A stretch of DNA of 64,000 nucleotides from Arctopsyche grandis (lineage: Eukaryota; Arthropoda; Insecta; Trichoptera; Hydropsychidae), in NCBI RefSeq assembly GCF_051622035.1, contig NC_135358.1, positions 22,510,501 through 22,574,500 on the forward strand, given 5' to 3'. Positions 1-16,390 of this stretch are shown here, piece after piece. The notes beneath the pieces were generated by a model. It had not been told where the DNA came from and did no database searches. It worked only from the letters and a program-made list of their open reading frames with translations. A program made the position numbers and the translations under genes. Each line of letters starts with the position of its first letter. Position 1 is the first letter of the stretch.

Positions 1-2700
1 AAGTATTAGAATTATGTTGTTATTTTGTACAAACATATATTAATGAATATTTAAATGACTGTTTCCTAAAGGTCACTTTCATTGAAAAATTTGAGAATAA
101 ATGTCCTAGTGAGCTGATTTATACGCTCATCTGTATATTTGGACTCGACGGGAATTGTTCTAATTTTTTTATCTTTTGAGAAATTGGAACGTAAAGGAGA
201 ACAAGAATCCCAAAATAGAGGCCCGGTTCAAAAGCATTTTATTATGTGATCACACACGCACTATGTAAATGTATCTTTCTATAAAAATAAAAATAAAAAA
301 ATCATTCAGCGTCACTAGTTCCAAACTCATATGTTTGTACATACATATGTATGTACATATGCACTTAATATCCAAATTGTTATTGTTTTATCGTATACAA
401 TTTAGGCTGGATTCCATTTACTTGTCATTTTAGAAGCGAAAAATTGTATTACTATTTAAGTAAAGATCCATCGAATGAAAAATACACATTACGTTTGACG
501 ATTTTTATTATACCTTAAAGCTCAAATTAATTTATTTAGTTGAATCTATGAGGGTATTAATATTATTTCTGCTATACATAAATAAATTAACTTTGTTTTT
601 ATATACAGTTATTTGGGGGGGGGGGGGCAGCATCCTCCCCTAGTATCCACGTTATTTAATATATTATTATGAATTTGAATTAATATAATAAACCAACAAT
701 ATTAAAATTCTTTAGAACACTGTCAGGTATAAACACGTCAATTTCTCCCAGAAAATTTTTAACTCCCAAATATATTTTATTTTGTTGTTTGTCTTGGTTT
801 GAAAGATACATATTTGTAGAACTCATTTATCCTACGAAACAAATTGTTGAATAAAATTGCCTTACTATTACTGAACAAATGATTCATATACACTATTTTT
901 TTATGTAATACACCCCCCCCCCCCACCTAGAAATTCATTCCTTTGTGGTAAAAAATTATGCCCCCCCCTGGGAAAACCTGAAATGACGCGCCTGGTTATA
1001 TACCTGCTTATGCAAGACAAATAAATCTCTCAATTTACCAGTCTATCGTGTCGTATTTTATTTATTTTTATTAAATTTTCTTTTTACATTAGTTACTACT
1101 AAGTATTTTTTTTTTTGGCTCGGCTACAAGAGCTGAAATTGTATCCTTTTTTAATCATATCAAAAGTGAAGGAACTAAATTTGAAAAATCGTGGATACCA
1201 TTATGGATATTTTGAGAATTGGTGGCGCTAGTGTCGTCATATATATGTACATATGTATGTTACCTATGGAATACGTTTACTTTAAAAAATTTCCTTTTTC
1301 AACCAAATATAAACCGCTTAAATATGACTAATCTAATAGTTAACATTCATTTGTTTTTTTATTAAATTTATTTGAATATATAACGACAGCCAATCAGAAA
1401 CGAATTCCACTCACACAACGAGCTGTTTTTGTTTTATATATAAGATTAGTGCATTTAATATGAACATTATTATATGAAAATTATTATATGAACATTATTA
1501 TATGAAAATTTTTATATATTTTTAGAGAATTTCTGATTGATAATTAAAAATAAAATAATTTAAATATTGCATTTCCCTTGCATACCTAAATACATTGGGG
1601 CTTCGTTATGCTAAAAAAAAGTATCTTAGATTTGCATTAAATGTTGAATAACACTATTATACTGACTTGATGCCGGGAAAGAATATTTACATGTATTATA
1701 TGTATGTATGTAAACAAACATCTAAAAAAAATTATCGAAACGTAAACTGTATAAGAAAAATTTAAAGGGGACCGAATAGTGTGTCTATAAAATTCAGAAA
1801 AAAAACTGGGTAAATTATTTTCTATTATAAAATACATCTGTATGTATGAATATGTCTCTGAACCGCAGAGAGTTAATAAAGGAAATAAAATAAATACGTA
1901 GAACATGACGTATTGACCGCATCGAATCGAATTCGAAGCAATTTGCACTGTAAATACTCACAGATATCATCAGTCCGCATCAATCACACTGAAATCGGAT
2001 AGCTTTGACAGACGCATAAAATTGGAAAACAAAAAATAATAATGCGTGGGTTTATTTATTTATCGCCTATATAGTGTTATGCTGGAAAATATTATTAATT
2101 TATTTCGTGCGAAAGAGTTTAACAGAGTATCTATCTTTGATCCGTAAAAAGAAACTTTTGAGCTCCATCGATGTGTGATAATTGAATGAGCTGGAATTTG
2201 TTCAAAGCACGACGAGCAGTCGAACGAATACGAATGGTACGGAAATATTATTTTTGTTTCAGTACGTATTCAGACTATTTTTATGGGACTCGCTGTTTCA
2301 TTTATTATGACCTACTCCCGTCCTTATTTTCTAGATTAATTTGTCCCTGTTAACATTTTCATCTAGTCGTTTAGCTTGAATTAGCCCCACCGACATCAAT
2401 TTTCGTGCTACTATTTCGATGCAGAAGGGAAAACATTGAAACAATATCGAACGCCTCTTCGCAGCTGTTATGTAAATAAAAATATTTGTATTAATAAAGT
2501 TGATACATTTTTGAACCACTTCACCGCGATGAATTTAGATTATAACGAAAATAGATCCTCTGTGGGTCAGTGTAACGTGTGTTTTGATACCAACGTCATT
2601 TTGGTTCGCGGTCACGATATGTCAAAATTATTAATATTATCACTGAATTCACTGCTTCAAAAGATGAAGTTCAGCATCTACATATATTATTATGTTCAAT
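1..2700. other. AT-rich intergenic DNA, no gene recognised
   Basis: No supported gene was found in this stretch; the short open frames are what chance gives in AT-rich DNA. Visible structure: a run of 13 G at 615-627, a run of 12 C at 913-924 and 8 C at 961-968, which stand out in AT-rich surroundings. A 28-bp unit is repeated twice in tandem at 1458-1513. CATATGTATG-type words occur near 330, 1240 and 1700; they recur all through the window and look like a simple-sequence habit of this genome. Confidence 0.5.
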
Positions 2701-2715
2701 ACATAATAATTATTA

Positions 2716-4403
2716 TAGGGGTGTGTAGTCGTTTAATAAAACGCGATTCCGACTGCGACATTTTCCACAATTCGACTTCGACCCCGACTCCGAGTAGGAC
2801 ATTTTCCCGCAATGCGACTCGGTTAAAAAAAAATCGAAATTCAAATCGAAACTTCACCAACAAATACGATGGATGGTCTAATTTTTGAATATCTCTGGCG
2901 TACATAAATCAGTGGTGGCGAACATTTTTAAAATCACGTGCCAAAATTTCAAAATATTTATTTATTGATACTTAAAATTATAATATGATATTATTTAATT
3001 TAATAAATCTATATACATATAAATAAAAATCAATGTTCGTTTGTTTGTCTGTCACGTATGCGTCCCTATACCATTCAACCGGATACGATGAAACTTACAG
3101 GAGTTATTGTGTGTATGACCGCGATAGTTTCTGTAAAAAAAATCACCCAAAAACGGGAACGGATGCGGGAAAAACGGGAATGAGTGGCATTGCAACGCAA
3201 TAATTTCAAATGTATTCGCGTCACCACCTGCGTTGTTAGGATAAATAAACAATTGAATAATTTCAAATGTGTTCACCGCCTGCCTTTTTCCGACAAATGC
3301 GAACGGCAACGGGAATTGCATGCGTTATTGTGGCATTGCAACGAATGTCGGGTTCAGTTATTTGAAATAAAATACACAATTATTTATTAATGAGATCTTT
3401 GCTCCTTAATTTGAATCCAAATGCTTCATGCCTGCTTTATATTTCGTGACTTTTAACAATATGCATGCCCAAGTAGATTCATCTGTCAATGCATTTCTTA
3501 AACTGGATTTTTTTAAATTCATTTCAGAAAATAATAGTTCACAAGCATTTGTAAAAGAGAAAATTGATAATATTTCCATCGCTTGTTTTTTTTTAATAAG
3601 CTTAAGTTTTCTGGAATGGTGTTCCGAGTTCTCACTATTTTTAATTCTGCATCATTTCTTATTCTTCATTTACTGAAGAAATTCTGGATGAAACTATCAA
3701 AATTTTAAATCGTTTAAGTCCACGCGTGTTCTAGGTTCGCCTGCCCTGATATAAATCTTTAACTTTTAATGATATTTTTTTGCTTTTATTATTTTATTTT
3801 ATATCTGTGAATAGTTGAATTGTTTAAAAATACATATTGTAATTGCGAATATTTTAAACTTAATTGTTAAAAATGAAATTGTCAAATTGTCAGCTTCATT
3901 CTTCAGTTTAAGCGCTTGTTCATCTAATGAAAAAGATAAAGATATAAACACCACATATGTATGTCTCAGGTCTGCGTACATTGGGTATGGTGAATCACTC
4001 TCATCACATATTTGTACAATTATGTTAATAATTCAGTATATACAACGTGGGGACTCATCCAAATGGGCTTCGGGCTGCAGACCTCCCAATATAATAAATA
4101 TGCATGATACTTTTGTCGTCTGGCTGCAGCCTTCTAGTATATAACACATACATGCAATTTTTGTTTGCATTTAGTCACCGGTATGATCAACGAGCTACTA
4201 CAGACCGATTCAACTCTGCACCGCCTATCTGGGAATTCTCACGAGCCGCCACTATGTAGTAAAAAGTATATATAAATATATAAATAATATTATTTAGTAA
4301 AAAAATAAATAAATGCGAAATCGAAGTTGCTTGATTTTTAAGGACTCCAACTCCGGTCAAAAAGCCACGACTTCACAACTTCGGCTCCCACTTCACAGCC
4401 CCT
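2716..4403. repeat. possible older hAT-like element enclosing the 2910-3748 element
   Basis: The left side reads AGGGGTGTGTAGTCG and the right side inverted reads CAGGGGCTGTGAAGTGG. Both are followed by CCGACTCC/GGAGTCGG-type words of a kind found in insect hAT termini. The target duplication is poor (GTTGTTAT on the right against a shifted ATTATTAT on the left). This is an inference from similarity of the two ends only, and the boundaries may be wrong. Confidence 0.3.
2910..3748. mobile_element. hAT-type transposon remnant
   Basis: The left end begins CAGTGGTGGCGAAC and the right end, read inverted, begins CAGGGCAGGCGAACC, so the two termini form an imperfect inverted repeat with a CA(G/N) start common in hAT elements. 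The flanks ACATAAAT (2902-2909) and ATATAAAT (3749-3756) are an 8-bp target duplication with one mismatch, the size expected for hAT. The interior has no intact transposase; a frame at 3428-3676 may be a decayed coding remnant but I cannot place it. Another repeat appears nested inside at about 3020-3375 (a GTTTGTTTGTCTGTC stretch followed by ACGGGAACGG-like words). Confidence 0.6.
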
Positions 4404-6943
4404 GGTTGTTATAAAAAGCGTGCACAAACAAAAAGTTCGCGTTGTGAAAATAGACATTTCTGACATGTCAGCGTAATTTGTAGCGCTTGGACCAAATATG
4501 TCATTCTAGCCGTTAACAATTCTGTTAAAAAATTCTTATCAATCTGACTACCTTTATGTTTATATTAAGTGTCACAATTTGCAAAAGAAAATTATATCAA
4601 AATTTAATGGAAGAGAGGATATTAATAATTATTTTGATATAAAAAATCCAACTTTTTAAAACAAAAGAGTATGTAATGTATAGTAATCATATATATAATA
4701 GCGCTATTCTGTTTGTCTGTGTAAGATAACGCTCACGTGCTATAATAGTCGTTTTGATTCGATATACATATGTAGATTTGTGCTATAATATTCGTCTGAT
4801 TCGACATATGTAGATTTGATTTTGATTTGATTCATCTGATTCGTCTGATTCTTTGATTCACGTTTGATTCGTCACAGTTAGAACACTGCCAACAAAAAGT
4901 ACGAATATAATACGAACATAATAAGAGATTAACAAAAAATGTTCTATATATACTGTTTGCTACCAATGTTTCTTCTAGGCAAATAAATTTCTGAGCATTT
5001 AGCGCCAACTATTGAAAATTAATTTAAATAATTCATTTTTCTATTGGTGTTTTATATTTTTTACATGTAGGTAGGCAGGTATTTTTATCTTTTTTCATAT
5101 TAAACAATTAAATATAAATATATTTAAAAGGTATTTGAAAAAATACGACTGCGTGCGGATGGAACACAGGACCGACACATTTATTTTATTTTATTTTTAT
5201 TTAATAACTTGATAAACCATAATCCATGCGATGATATTTCATCCGGCCCAACGCTAGTAGTACATATTTGTAAACATTCATAGTTTGGAATATAATGAAT
5301 TAGGATGAAATACATAATCGTAAAAATAATTTAATTACGGGACCTTGGAAAATATAAAAATAATTTGAAGGAAAACCACCAAAGGGAAAAGAGAATTTTC
5401 TTTGACTCGTCAAAAGTGGTTTAATTATAGGTAGATACATTTAATAATAATATAATAGGAAATTGTTCAAGACGGTAAATTGTAAATATTGTTTATCAAT
5501 CAACGATCTCGTTTATATAATACTATTTTATTATGATTTTTATTTGCGTTTTGGCAGAAATCAACAATCCTATGACTTAATCTGGAAGGTAAACAACGCG
5601 TCTTCGTCCTTGATCTTTAAAAGCTGTAGCTCTAATTATAAGCTTTTACACAAAAATAAAACGTAGCGTAGTATGGAAACGGTCTTTTATTATTTTTTTT
5701 CCAAAATAATTCAAAGAAGTGACTTACCACAATAAAAATTTAAAGTCAAATGATATGTGTACCTATTATATGACAAACTTAAGATGGACAGATAATATTT
5801 TAATAATTCATAAAAATTACGACAGAAAATTCTGACCCTATATGTTTATATATAATGTTACTATTGAATTATGAAAATTTCTGTTAAAGAAGAAAAATTA
5901 TTGTCTCGGAAACCTTACCAAATGACAAATTTTAGTATACTTACGTATATACATATATCTGGTTATTTTAATACCAGATTTGCGTTTGAACCAACATACA
6001 TATGTACGTATGTATCTAACTGCCTATTTAATATGTACATATGTATGTGTGGTTTATTCAACGGGTTTTCCAAATATGCGTGTTGAGTGAGCGTGATCCA
6101 TATTAAGTAGCGTGATTGTATTAATCGATATAAACTTTGTATATCATAAATAGGTAATGAACTGGGGTTGTGTGCTATATTAATATAAAATCAAAAAATA
6201 TATTATTGAAAATTTCGAAAAACTATTTTCGAATTATTGCCTTCACGTGTCATTTATCGGTTCGACCGATTTGCGATTTTTCGATTCGCGTTTTTTGATT
6301 GGGATTTCAAAACTTCTCGTCTGCTATTATTAGGGATGAAAAATGATTTTAATTGTCGTTCAAGTATTTCCCTTCCTCGGTGGCTCTAATTTTTTTTTTT
6401 AAATAACTTGTATTTATTTGTGTAAGTAACTCACCAAGTTTTATTTGAAATATAATATTACCAAATTCATATGTATTATATGAATGTAAAATAATAAAAA
6501 AACCATGACTTTATCTATGTATTTGAGGAATATAAGAAGGTCACAAAACATAATTCGATAAAACATACCGGTAATGAGAGCATTTTCGATATAAATTGAG
6601 CGCAAATGTAGGGAAACTTACACAAGACAAAAGTTCTACTTCCAGTCGTCGGATTGTGTTCAAAAATTTTTTTTTACTTAAAATCATAATTATTGTACAC
6701 AAATAGTGGAAGAAAAATCGAACAAGAGTAAACTGCCACTTCCAGTTGACGAATGCTTACCAAATTTTATAAATAGCTTGGTATTAAGCTTAAACTTCTA
6801 GATATGAAATTTCAGTTCAATATCCCTAAAGGTTTTTGAGAAAAACATAAAACACCTAAATTCTCTAGAGTAAAAGTACTACTTCCCGTTCAGGTAAAAA
6901 TATTCAAAAAATATCAGGGTATAAAATTTATAATTTATAAATT
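4404..6943. other. intergenic DNA with short local repeats
   Basis: No gene was recognised. At 4690-4880 there is a degenerate array of GATTCGTCT / TATGTAGATTTG words, including two copies of a roughly 55-bp unit around TGCTATAATA. The palindromic word TCGGTTCGACCGA lies near 6258. Nothing else in the stretch is supported. Confidence 0.4.
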
Positions 6944-7118
6944 CTGTTGTATCCTGCTCGCGCAAATTAAGTGAGTATGTACGTGAGTATGTACCGTTTA
7001 CCATGCACCATTTTTTTTTTTTTTTGATCTTTCGACTTAAGATCTTTCGATTTTCGATCTTTGCCTTCCGATATTTGCGTTTTCTGTCATTTAACATTCT
7101 GTCTCGTCACGTAGACCC
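6944..7118. mobile_element. half copy of the long foldback element (right arm only)
   Basis: From TGTTGTATCCTGCTCGCGC to CACGTAGACCC this matches the right arm of the complete elements at 44108-44504 and 60115-60490, with the same order of words (ATTAAGTGAGTATGTAC, CCATGCACC, poly-T, GATCTTTCGA, CTTTGCCTTCCGATATTTGC). The left arm is absent, so it is a truncated copy. No target duplication can be assigned. Confidence 0.65.
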
Positions 7119-9701
7119 ATTTAAATGATAGCAATATATGAATTACACTTATGTAATTCAGACCAGTTGTCTTCAGTTAGAACTTGCCATTTGTATTTCT
7201 TGGTAGGATTCTATACAAAAATTGGCACCAAAAATACGTATTTATCCCACCCACCAAATCATTGACCCCTTCGGATACATGTCGATTGTATAAATTGAGC
7301 ACACTTTCAAAATATATGCAAGCTTTTGCAGCTTTCGAACTTTGTAGATCATGCAAAAAATCGCATAATCATATGCTAAAAATTCTCATGTTTCAACTCA
7401 CATTCATATGTATGTATATATAATAGAATTCGCAATAGCGTTTATTATTGATCTGGGTTGTGCCGAATGCGCCTTAACACCTCACCCTCTTAATTATTTA
7501 CTTTCTTTTGGCATATTGTTTAGCTATCATCGATTACAAATGAATGTACCATTACTTTTCGATCTCACGAAAAAACCGTCGAAAGCCAGACATTCTGTTT
7601 TGATGGAAACGTCTATGTGTGTATGTAAGTATTATGCTTTAACGCCAATCATACTTTTTTGTATGTAGTGTATTGTGACTCGAGCTGAGCTGTTAACAGC
7701 TCAAGCGCCTTTAGCGCAATATATGTACATATGTATATTATAGTTTGATATGTATGCTAGTGTCGCTGGCATCCGACATCAAAGAACTTCAGCAAACAGT
7801 CTCTGAATGCATCTCGGTGCATTTTTCATCCGTCGGAAATGCAAAACCTTTGTCGTTAGCGAGACGTGTCGTTAGTTTCGATGTGTACTTATACTAAAAT
7901 TACATATGCATGTTCATCGTTGGCAAACGTGTCGGGTTTCGTTCGAAATTAATTAGTTATTACGAAAGCTATGTAACGTAACGCTTGCCTTTAATTGAAC
8001 TAAATATGACTATTTTTTAAGTTAAATTAGGATGCGCGGAAATTCCTACTGTTACTGTGTAGTACACCGACGACTACAGTTTAAAACCACACGGTTAAAT
8101 TGATCCCATTCTGAAGTAACAAGATTAATTTATCGATCGGATAGGTAAGCACGCAATCAGTGTAAAGATATCGTTGAAGTTGGAAAAGTGTAACTGCGAC
8201 GACACAATCTAATTATACAAGATTTTCAAACGAGTGCCGTTTTCATTTCATGGTCTTCAATTGTGACCGCTAAAAAGGATTTATTTACGTATGTATGTAC
8301 GTATCTTTGCGGATGCGGTTTAAATTTTAAAGAGCCTCTTGTAATCTGTCGAATTTCCCCGACGTCAATGTGTTAACTCGACATTGTGTTGCTAACGCAA
8401 CGTTTAAGATACGTTTACTTACAATTCTAACGAGCGTAACTAAAGGTCGCTCAAGTACCATAATTTACATTAATTATTTACGGCATATTTCTAAGCGGCA
8501 ATGTTCAAATTTGACTACATTTGTAGTTAAATTCAGATTTTCCATTTAAAATTGATATATTTTTCTACTTATTTGTTCTTTTGCATGAAAATAATTTGAA
8601 TATTTTGTCTCAAAAACAAAAGTTCCTATAATAGTGAAATATTTTGTTTCGGTTTATGTTTCAATTAGCAAAGGAAAATTTTTCCTGCCTTATTTCAATA
8701 AAAAGAACATCTCTACACAACGACATGGAAAAAATTTCATTATTATTAAAATACGTATACGTATATTATAATTTTATGACATGCACATTTATATACGTAT
8801 AGGTACATTTAGAAGAAAAATTATTTTAATTTTTTAGTTTTGATATTCACTTGGATGGGTGTCAAAGAAGCGAACACGATCCCTTGTATCAGAACCGGTC
8901 AGTTTAAATTTCGCTTTAGAACTAACAGAATAATGTTTACATAAGCTAAAAAGGTTAAAATAATCAACAATTAAATTAATTACTTAAAATAATCGCATTG
9001 TTGCATATTCAAAAACGATACATGTACATCTATGTGTGTGCGAGTAGTTGTTTAATACTGAAGGAATGTTAATTTTTTATTTAATCTTTTGAATAATCTT
9101 TGAAATATTTTAGTATATTCAATTGTTTATATGCATTATGCCTGTTAACGAAAATAAACTTATGTACATAACTCTTCGTATGAGAATTATAATTTCAGAT
9201 ATTAATGATCGCAACTATATTGGCGTTTATAACGCAACCTATTTGATATTATCTGGATAGATAGCTAGTTTTGGAACTCGCTTGGTGTTCCCTTTTCGGC
9301 AGTACCATATGTTTATTATATCTTAAAGATAATCATCAATAATCATCTTGTTCAAAAATTAATTTAACTAGTGTAGATAAATTATTTTAAAAGATATGGT
9401 TTTTATGTATCTATTCTGAAAAATGTATAACTAATGTATAAATATCAATGCGGTTAGGCCGAGGTTAGACCAAAATTTTGAATCTTTGAACTTTAAGTTG
9501 CATCGTTTGATAATTGCCGCATTGCAGACGTGTGCCAAAATTGTCAGAACCGCCATTGATTTTTCCTTTTTTTTTCACAATTTACTGCCAAAGTCCGCAG
9601 TCTGCTCACATCGATTATTTATTATATGTTTATAAATTTTTTACGATGTGTGTGTGTGTGTGTTCGTTTGTGTAACTAACGTGCTTTTCTAACCCTTTCA
9701 G
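7119..9701. other. upstream region of quiver; first coding exon not found
   Basis: This stretch should hold or lie near the promoter and first coding exon (start codon and first half of the signal peptide) of the quiver gene. No exon ending in the required phase (one base into a codon) was identified. The part from about 7680 to 8480 is less AT-rich than its surroundings and may be 5' UTR or promoter. ATAG|GTAAGC near 8142 would be a usable splice donor. The start exon could equally lie left of the window. A short (TG)n run lies near 9650. Confidence 0.3.
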
Positions 9702-12736
<3,035 letters not shown>

Positions 12737-12894
12737 GGCTTACCCCTGCTCCTAATGCCAATAACTGCCTGTCTCTCCTCACATTTACTATTTTCTGTAT
12801 CATCGCCCACCTGTCTCTTGAGTGACATTATCAGTCGAAAATTTACCGTTGTTAAGTCTGACGATTCACAGAGTGAACATGTATATGATTTTTA

Positions 12895-12900
12895 AATAAA
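12895..12900 (+). terminator. quiver polyadenylation signal
   Basis: AATAAA lies about 160 bases after the quiver stop codon in a short 3' UTR. It is the first canonical hexamer downstream on this strand. Confidence 0.5.
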
Positions 12901-14168
12901 AGTTAACTTAGGTAAAATAAAAATAAAAATACCTTGTGTGTTAAGTCTTCCAACTATACTCGTTGGGTTAGAACAAGTCACCAATTAGCACCCCTCCCCC
13001 CGAATATTATTACATACATATATTATTATACGAAAGAAAAAATTTCACCGAGTGCTGTAGAAGCTTTCGACTGATAATGTTTTTTTATAGAAAAATATTT
13101 AGCTGACGCTTGTGAAATTTTGAATAAGGTCTAGAACAAATAATTACGATGGGTGCACAACGATGGATTCGCTTCAGCTCCTTATTATACGTATAAAATG
13201 CATGTTTACATTTTTACCTTCTTTTCGCTTCAACCTCTATCATTACTTTTACTAAAAATAATACAATAATTACATTCTCTACATTCAATTTAAATTACAA
13301 TGATTTTCGAAATAATTTTTATAGTCTCAGGGACCATAATAATAAATTATTTTCATTCAAAGAAATATTCAAATGAAATTAAGCAATATTGAAAGAATAT
13401 CATTTTCTCATTATATAACTAATTTATCTTTAATAATTGCATTACTAGGTAAGTGTTTTATAATACGGCAATACGGCTTATTTTTCTCTTTACAAGACAA
13501 TCATAAGATATTATGCCATTTTTGCCCTCACATAAGTTTCTCTCCTATATAAATTTCTATCTATTATAATTGAATATTTACTATCATTCTTAAAAAGCTT
13601 GAATTCTTATTCAACATATTTGCTTCCAAATATTTAACATTTTCTTAAATAATACAAAGCACTTTTAAAATTTTGAGGTTAGGTTCAGGTGAATAAATTC
13701 GTCGGAAACTATGAATGCAATAAAATAATACTGTTTTAATTTTAAAATATTGTACGAATTGCTCAATTAATGTTAAATTTTATATTTTAGTATGCTGTTG
13801 ATTAATTTTTCTTAAACGATTTAGATATTAAAAAAAATATGATATCGGCTCATAATAAAACAATAATAGCAATACATTTTTTTCCATTTTAAATATATTC
13901 GAGTACATTAATCAATTGATATAATTGTTTAAAATGCAATAAATTAATTTATATGTTATGAACGGGGTTTTGATTGTTTTATTTCAGTGTAAATAGGTGT
14001 ACCTATTTTATTCTTGTATAGAAATTTGATTGAAGTTAATAATTATGATTATCAATATCAGACAATCAGTTCGAACAATTAAAATCATTCATAATTCAAC
14101 AGACGGGAGTTGGTCATCAGGCAGAGGCTTTAGTATGAATGTATAATAATAAAAAAAATACTACTTAC
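12901..14168. other. intergenic DNA, nothing recognised
   Basis: AT-rich sequence with no supported gene, element boundary or RNA gene. Confidence 0.4.
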
Positions 14169-14243
14169 TATTCTGTATTGAGGTGATAATGGAGCTGCAG
14201 CCATCGTCATGCGCCCAGAGTGGCCGTAGTATGCACGGCGCAT
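14169..14243 (-). CDS. orphan exon candidate, possible start exon
   Basis: On the minus strand an ATG at 14241-14243 opens 25 codons (MRRAYYGHSGRM, then TMAAAPLSPQYRI) with no stop, ending exactly at a good donor ATA|GTAAGT. The patch is clearly richer in G and C than the surrounding AT-rich DNA, as coding exons in this window are. I do not recognise the peptide. No partner exon was found; it would lie at lower coordinates or outside the window. A short plus-strand frame (MELQPSSCAQSG) overlaps and is probably the shadow. It could also be a piece of a mobile element. Confidence 0.3.
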
Positions 14244-16317
14244 GAGCCCGATCAAATAAGTAATTGCATGCAAAAACCTTGGTGTTGACTCATGTCAACA
14301 CAAATAATAATTTTACTTGGAGCTTTCGATTAAACATTTTAAGAAACAAATTTAAAAAAAATTAACGGTTGATTCACTCCAAAATGTCGGTTGATATATC
14401 GATGCCATATTTTAGGGCAACGTACAACAACATTTTGCACCTGATAAACTATTGAAAGCTTAAGTAAGTTAAAACGCATGAAATAAGGTCATGAGAGTAT
14501 CAATAACGGAATGTCGCATCTGAACGTGAAGCTTTGCATTTATGGTTTAAATTTGTTTTGTTCTTTATCCTGGCGAAATATTTCTGCATTATTAAAGTAT
14601 GAGGGAATAGAGTGGATGTGTCAACGGAAAAAGAATTTGTCTGTGATATAAAAGTGTATAAGTAAAATACGAATAGGCCTAATATGAATCTCAGCTTATG
14701 CAGTTAAAACATTTAGTGTCCTGTACGAGCTTGTACGAGAACAAGTGGTCGTATAATATAGAATTTACCGAATTTTTATTGCATCAGCTGGATGCTAGAC
14801 AATGTGTTATTGATACTCGCAAAGCCTGTAGTGTTTTTTAATAAAATTTTTATGATAATAATTATGTTAAATATAGATAATTAGTTGATGCGAAATAGCT
14901 AGGACATGTTTATTGTAAAAATTAATATGCGAAATGATCAAAATATAAAGTGTTCTAAATAAAAAAACGAGTGTGCTAATATTTATTGTAATAGCAATTC
15001 TTTATCATTATTTTTTTATTGGTAGGAAAGTGAATTTTGTCAAAGTGATAATTTATTATTATTATTTTATTGTCATTGTTAAAATAATCAGCTGAGGGGG
15101 GTATTACATAGAGAGTTATAAACAACATGATTATTTTACAGTGATTCGGAATATTTGTTATTTGCGAAAACTGATCATTTCATTGTGTCTTTTTTGGATA
15201 CGATGCAGCAAACATAATATATTACATATAATTGTATTAGTCATATATTTTCACATACCTATATATTTTTTTAAATATCTCATTTGAAATTACGATAGTT
15301 ATTACAAATATTGTGATATAAATAGTATGATTAGTGTTATGCAGTAATAGCATGCAACTTAGTTTTTAAATGTTACAATTTTACTTTATTGATTTACTAA
15401 ATTATAAATTTATATGCACGACTTTTGTTTACAAGCATATGAAAATCATTTGGTGGAAACAAAATATTTTGAGAGCTAAACATACAAAAGCACATATACA
15501 TATATTTGGAGGAAATGGAATTTTATCATTGATTTAAAGCTTTATTTCTATATTTCATTTATTTTTTGTAAAACTTCAAAACTTCAAAACTTCAACTGAG
15601 ATTCATTCTTGTCTTTGTTCATTTTTTTTCAATATCTTAAATGTACATACTAGAATTAACCAGAAAGCTTTCATTTTCAAAAACAAATATCCAAGGCTTT
15701 TAAAATATTTTCTTAATTAATTTAAAATAATTTTCATTGAACCAAACAGAGATTTGTGACGTTTCCCCTACAGATATGTGTGTATGGGCAATAATTCCGG
15801 TCATGCACAGTAAGGAGTTGTGAGTCGTTAAAATTTAAATATAAGAAGTCTTATATTATAAATATTACATTGCTCAACGTTTCTCACATGATAAAATCCT
15901 AATATACAATACACATTATTGTCAGAAGGCATCAGTGGTAATTTTCATTGTTTTTCGCTTAACCTTTTGATATTTTATAGAGATGATGTATACATACATA
16001 CATACATACACAATATTGGGGTAATGTGCCATAGATTTTAATAGTGGGGTCAATTTAAAAGGGTAATATTTTAAAATTAATTTAATTTCATATATGTACG
16101 TATGTAGTTTCTTTAAGTTTTATTTTATTCTTTTGCATGTGTGGAGTGTTAATTTTGTTTTATGATTGTTCAATTTTCGTATTATTAGTAATATCCTCCT
16201 CAATTTTTGAAATAGTGATTTGTATGTAATAATAAAAACACCGTTAAATGGCACAAGAAATATAACATAAATAATTAGGTGAATTATGTTTGCTCAAAAT
16301 CAAATAAAAAAATTTGT

Positions 16318-16390
16318 GACCCACATAATATAAAACATGATGACCACATAATATAAAACATGATGACCACATAATATAAAACATGGTGAC
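16318..16390. repeat. 24-bp tandem repeat, three copies
   Basis: The unit CCACATAATATAAAACATGA plus TGA(C) occurs three times head to tail with almost no change. It lies in AT-rich intergenic DNA, and no function is evident. Confidence 0.7.

Noticed and set aside
2436-2888. 150-codon plus-strand frame
   Set aside because: Composition is that of AT-rich noncoding DNA, it enters a repeat and shows no domain.
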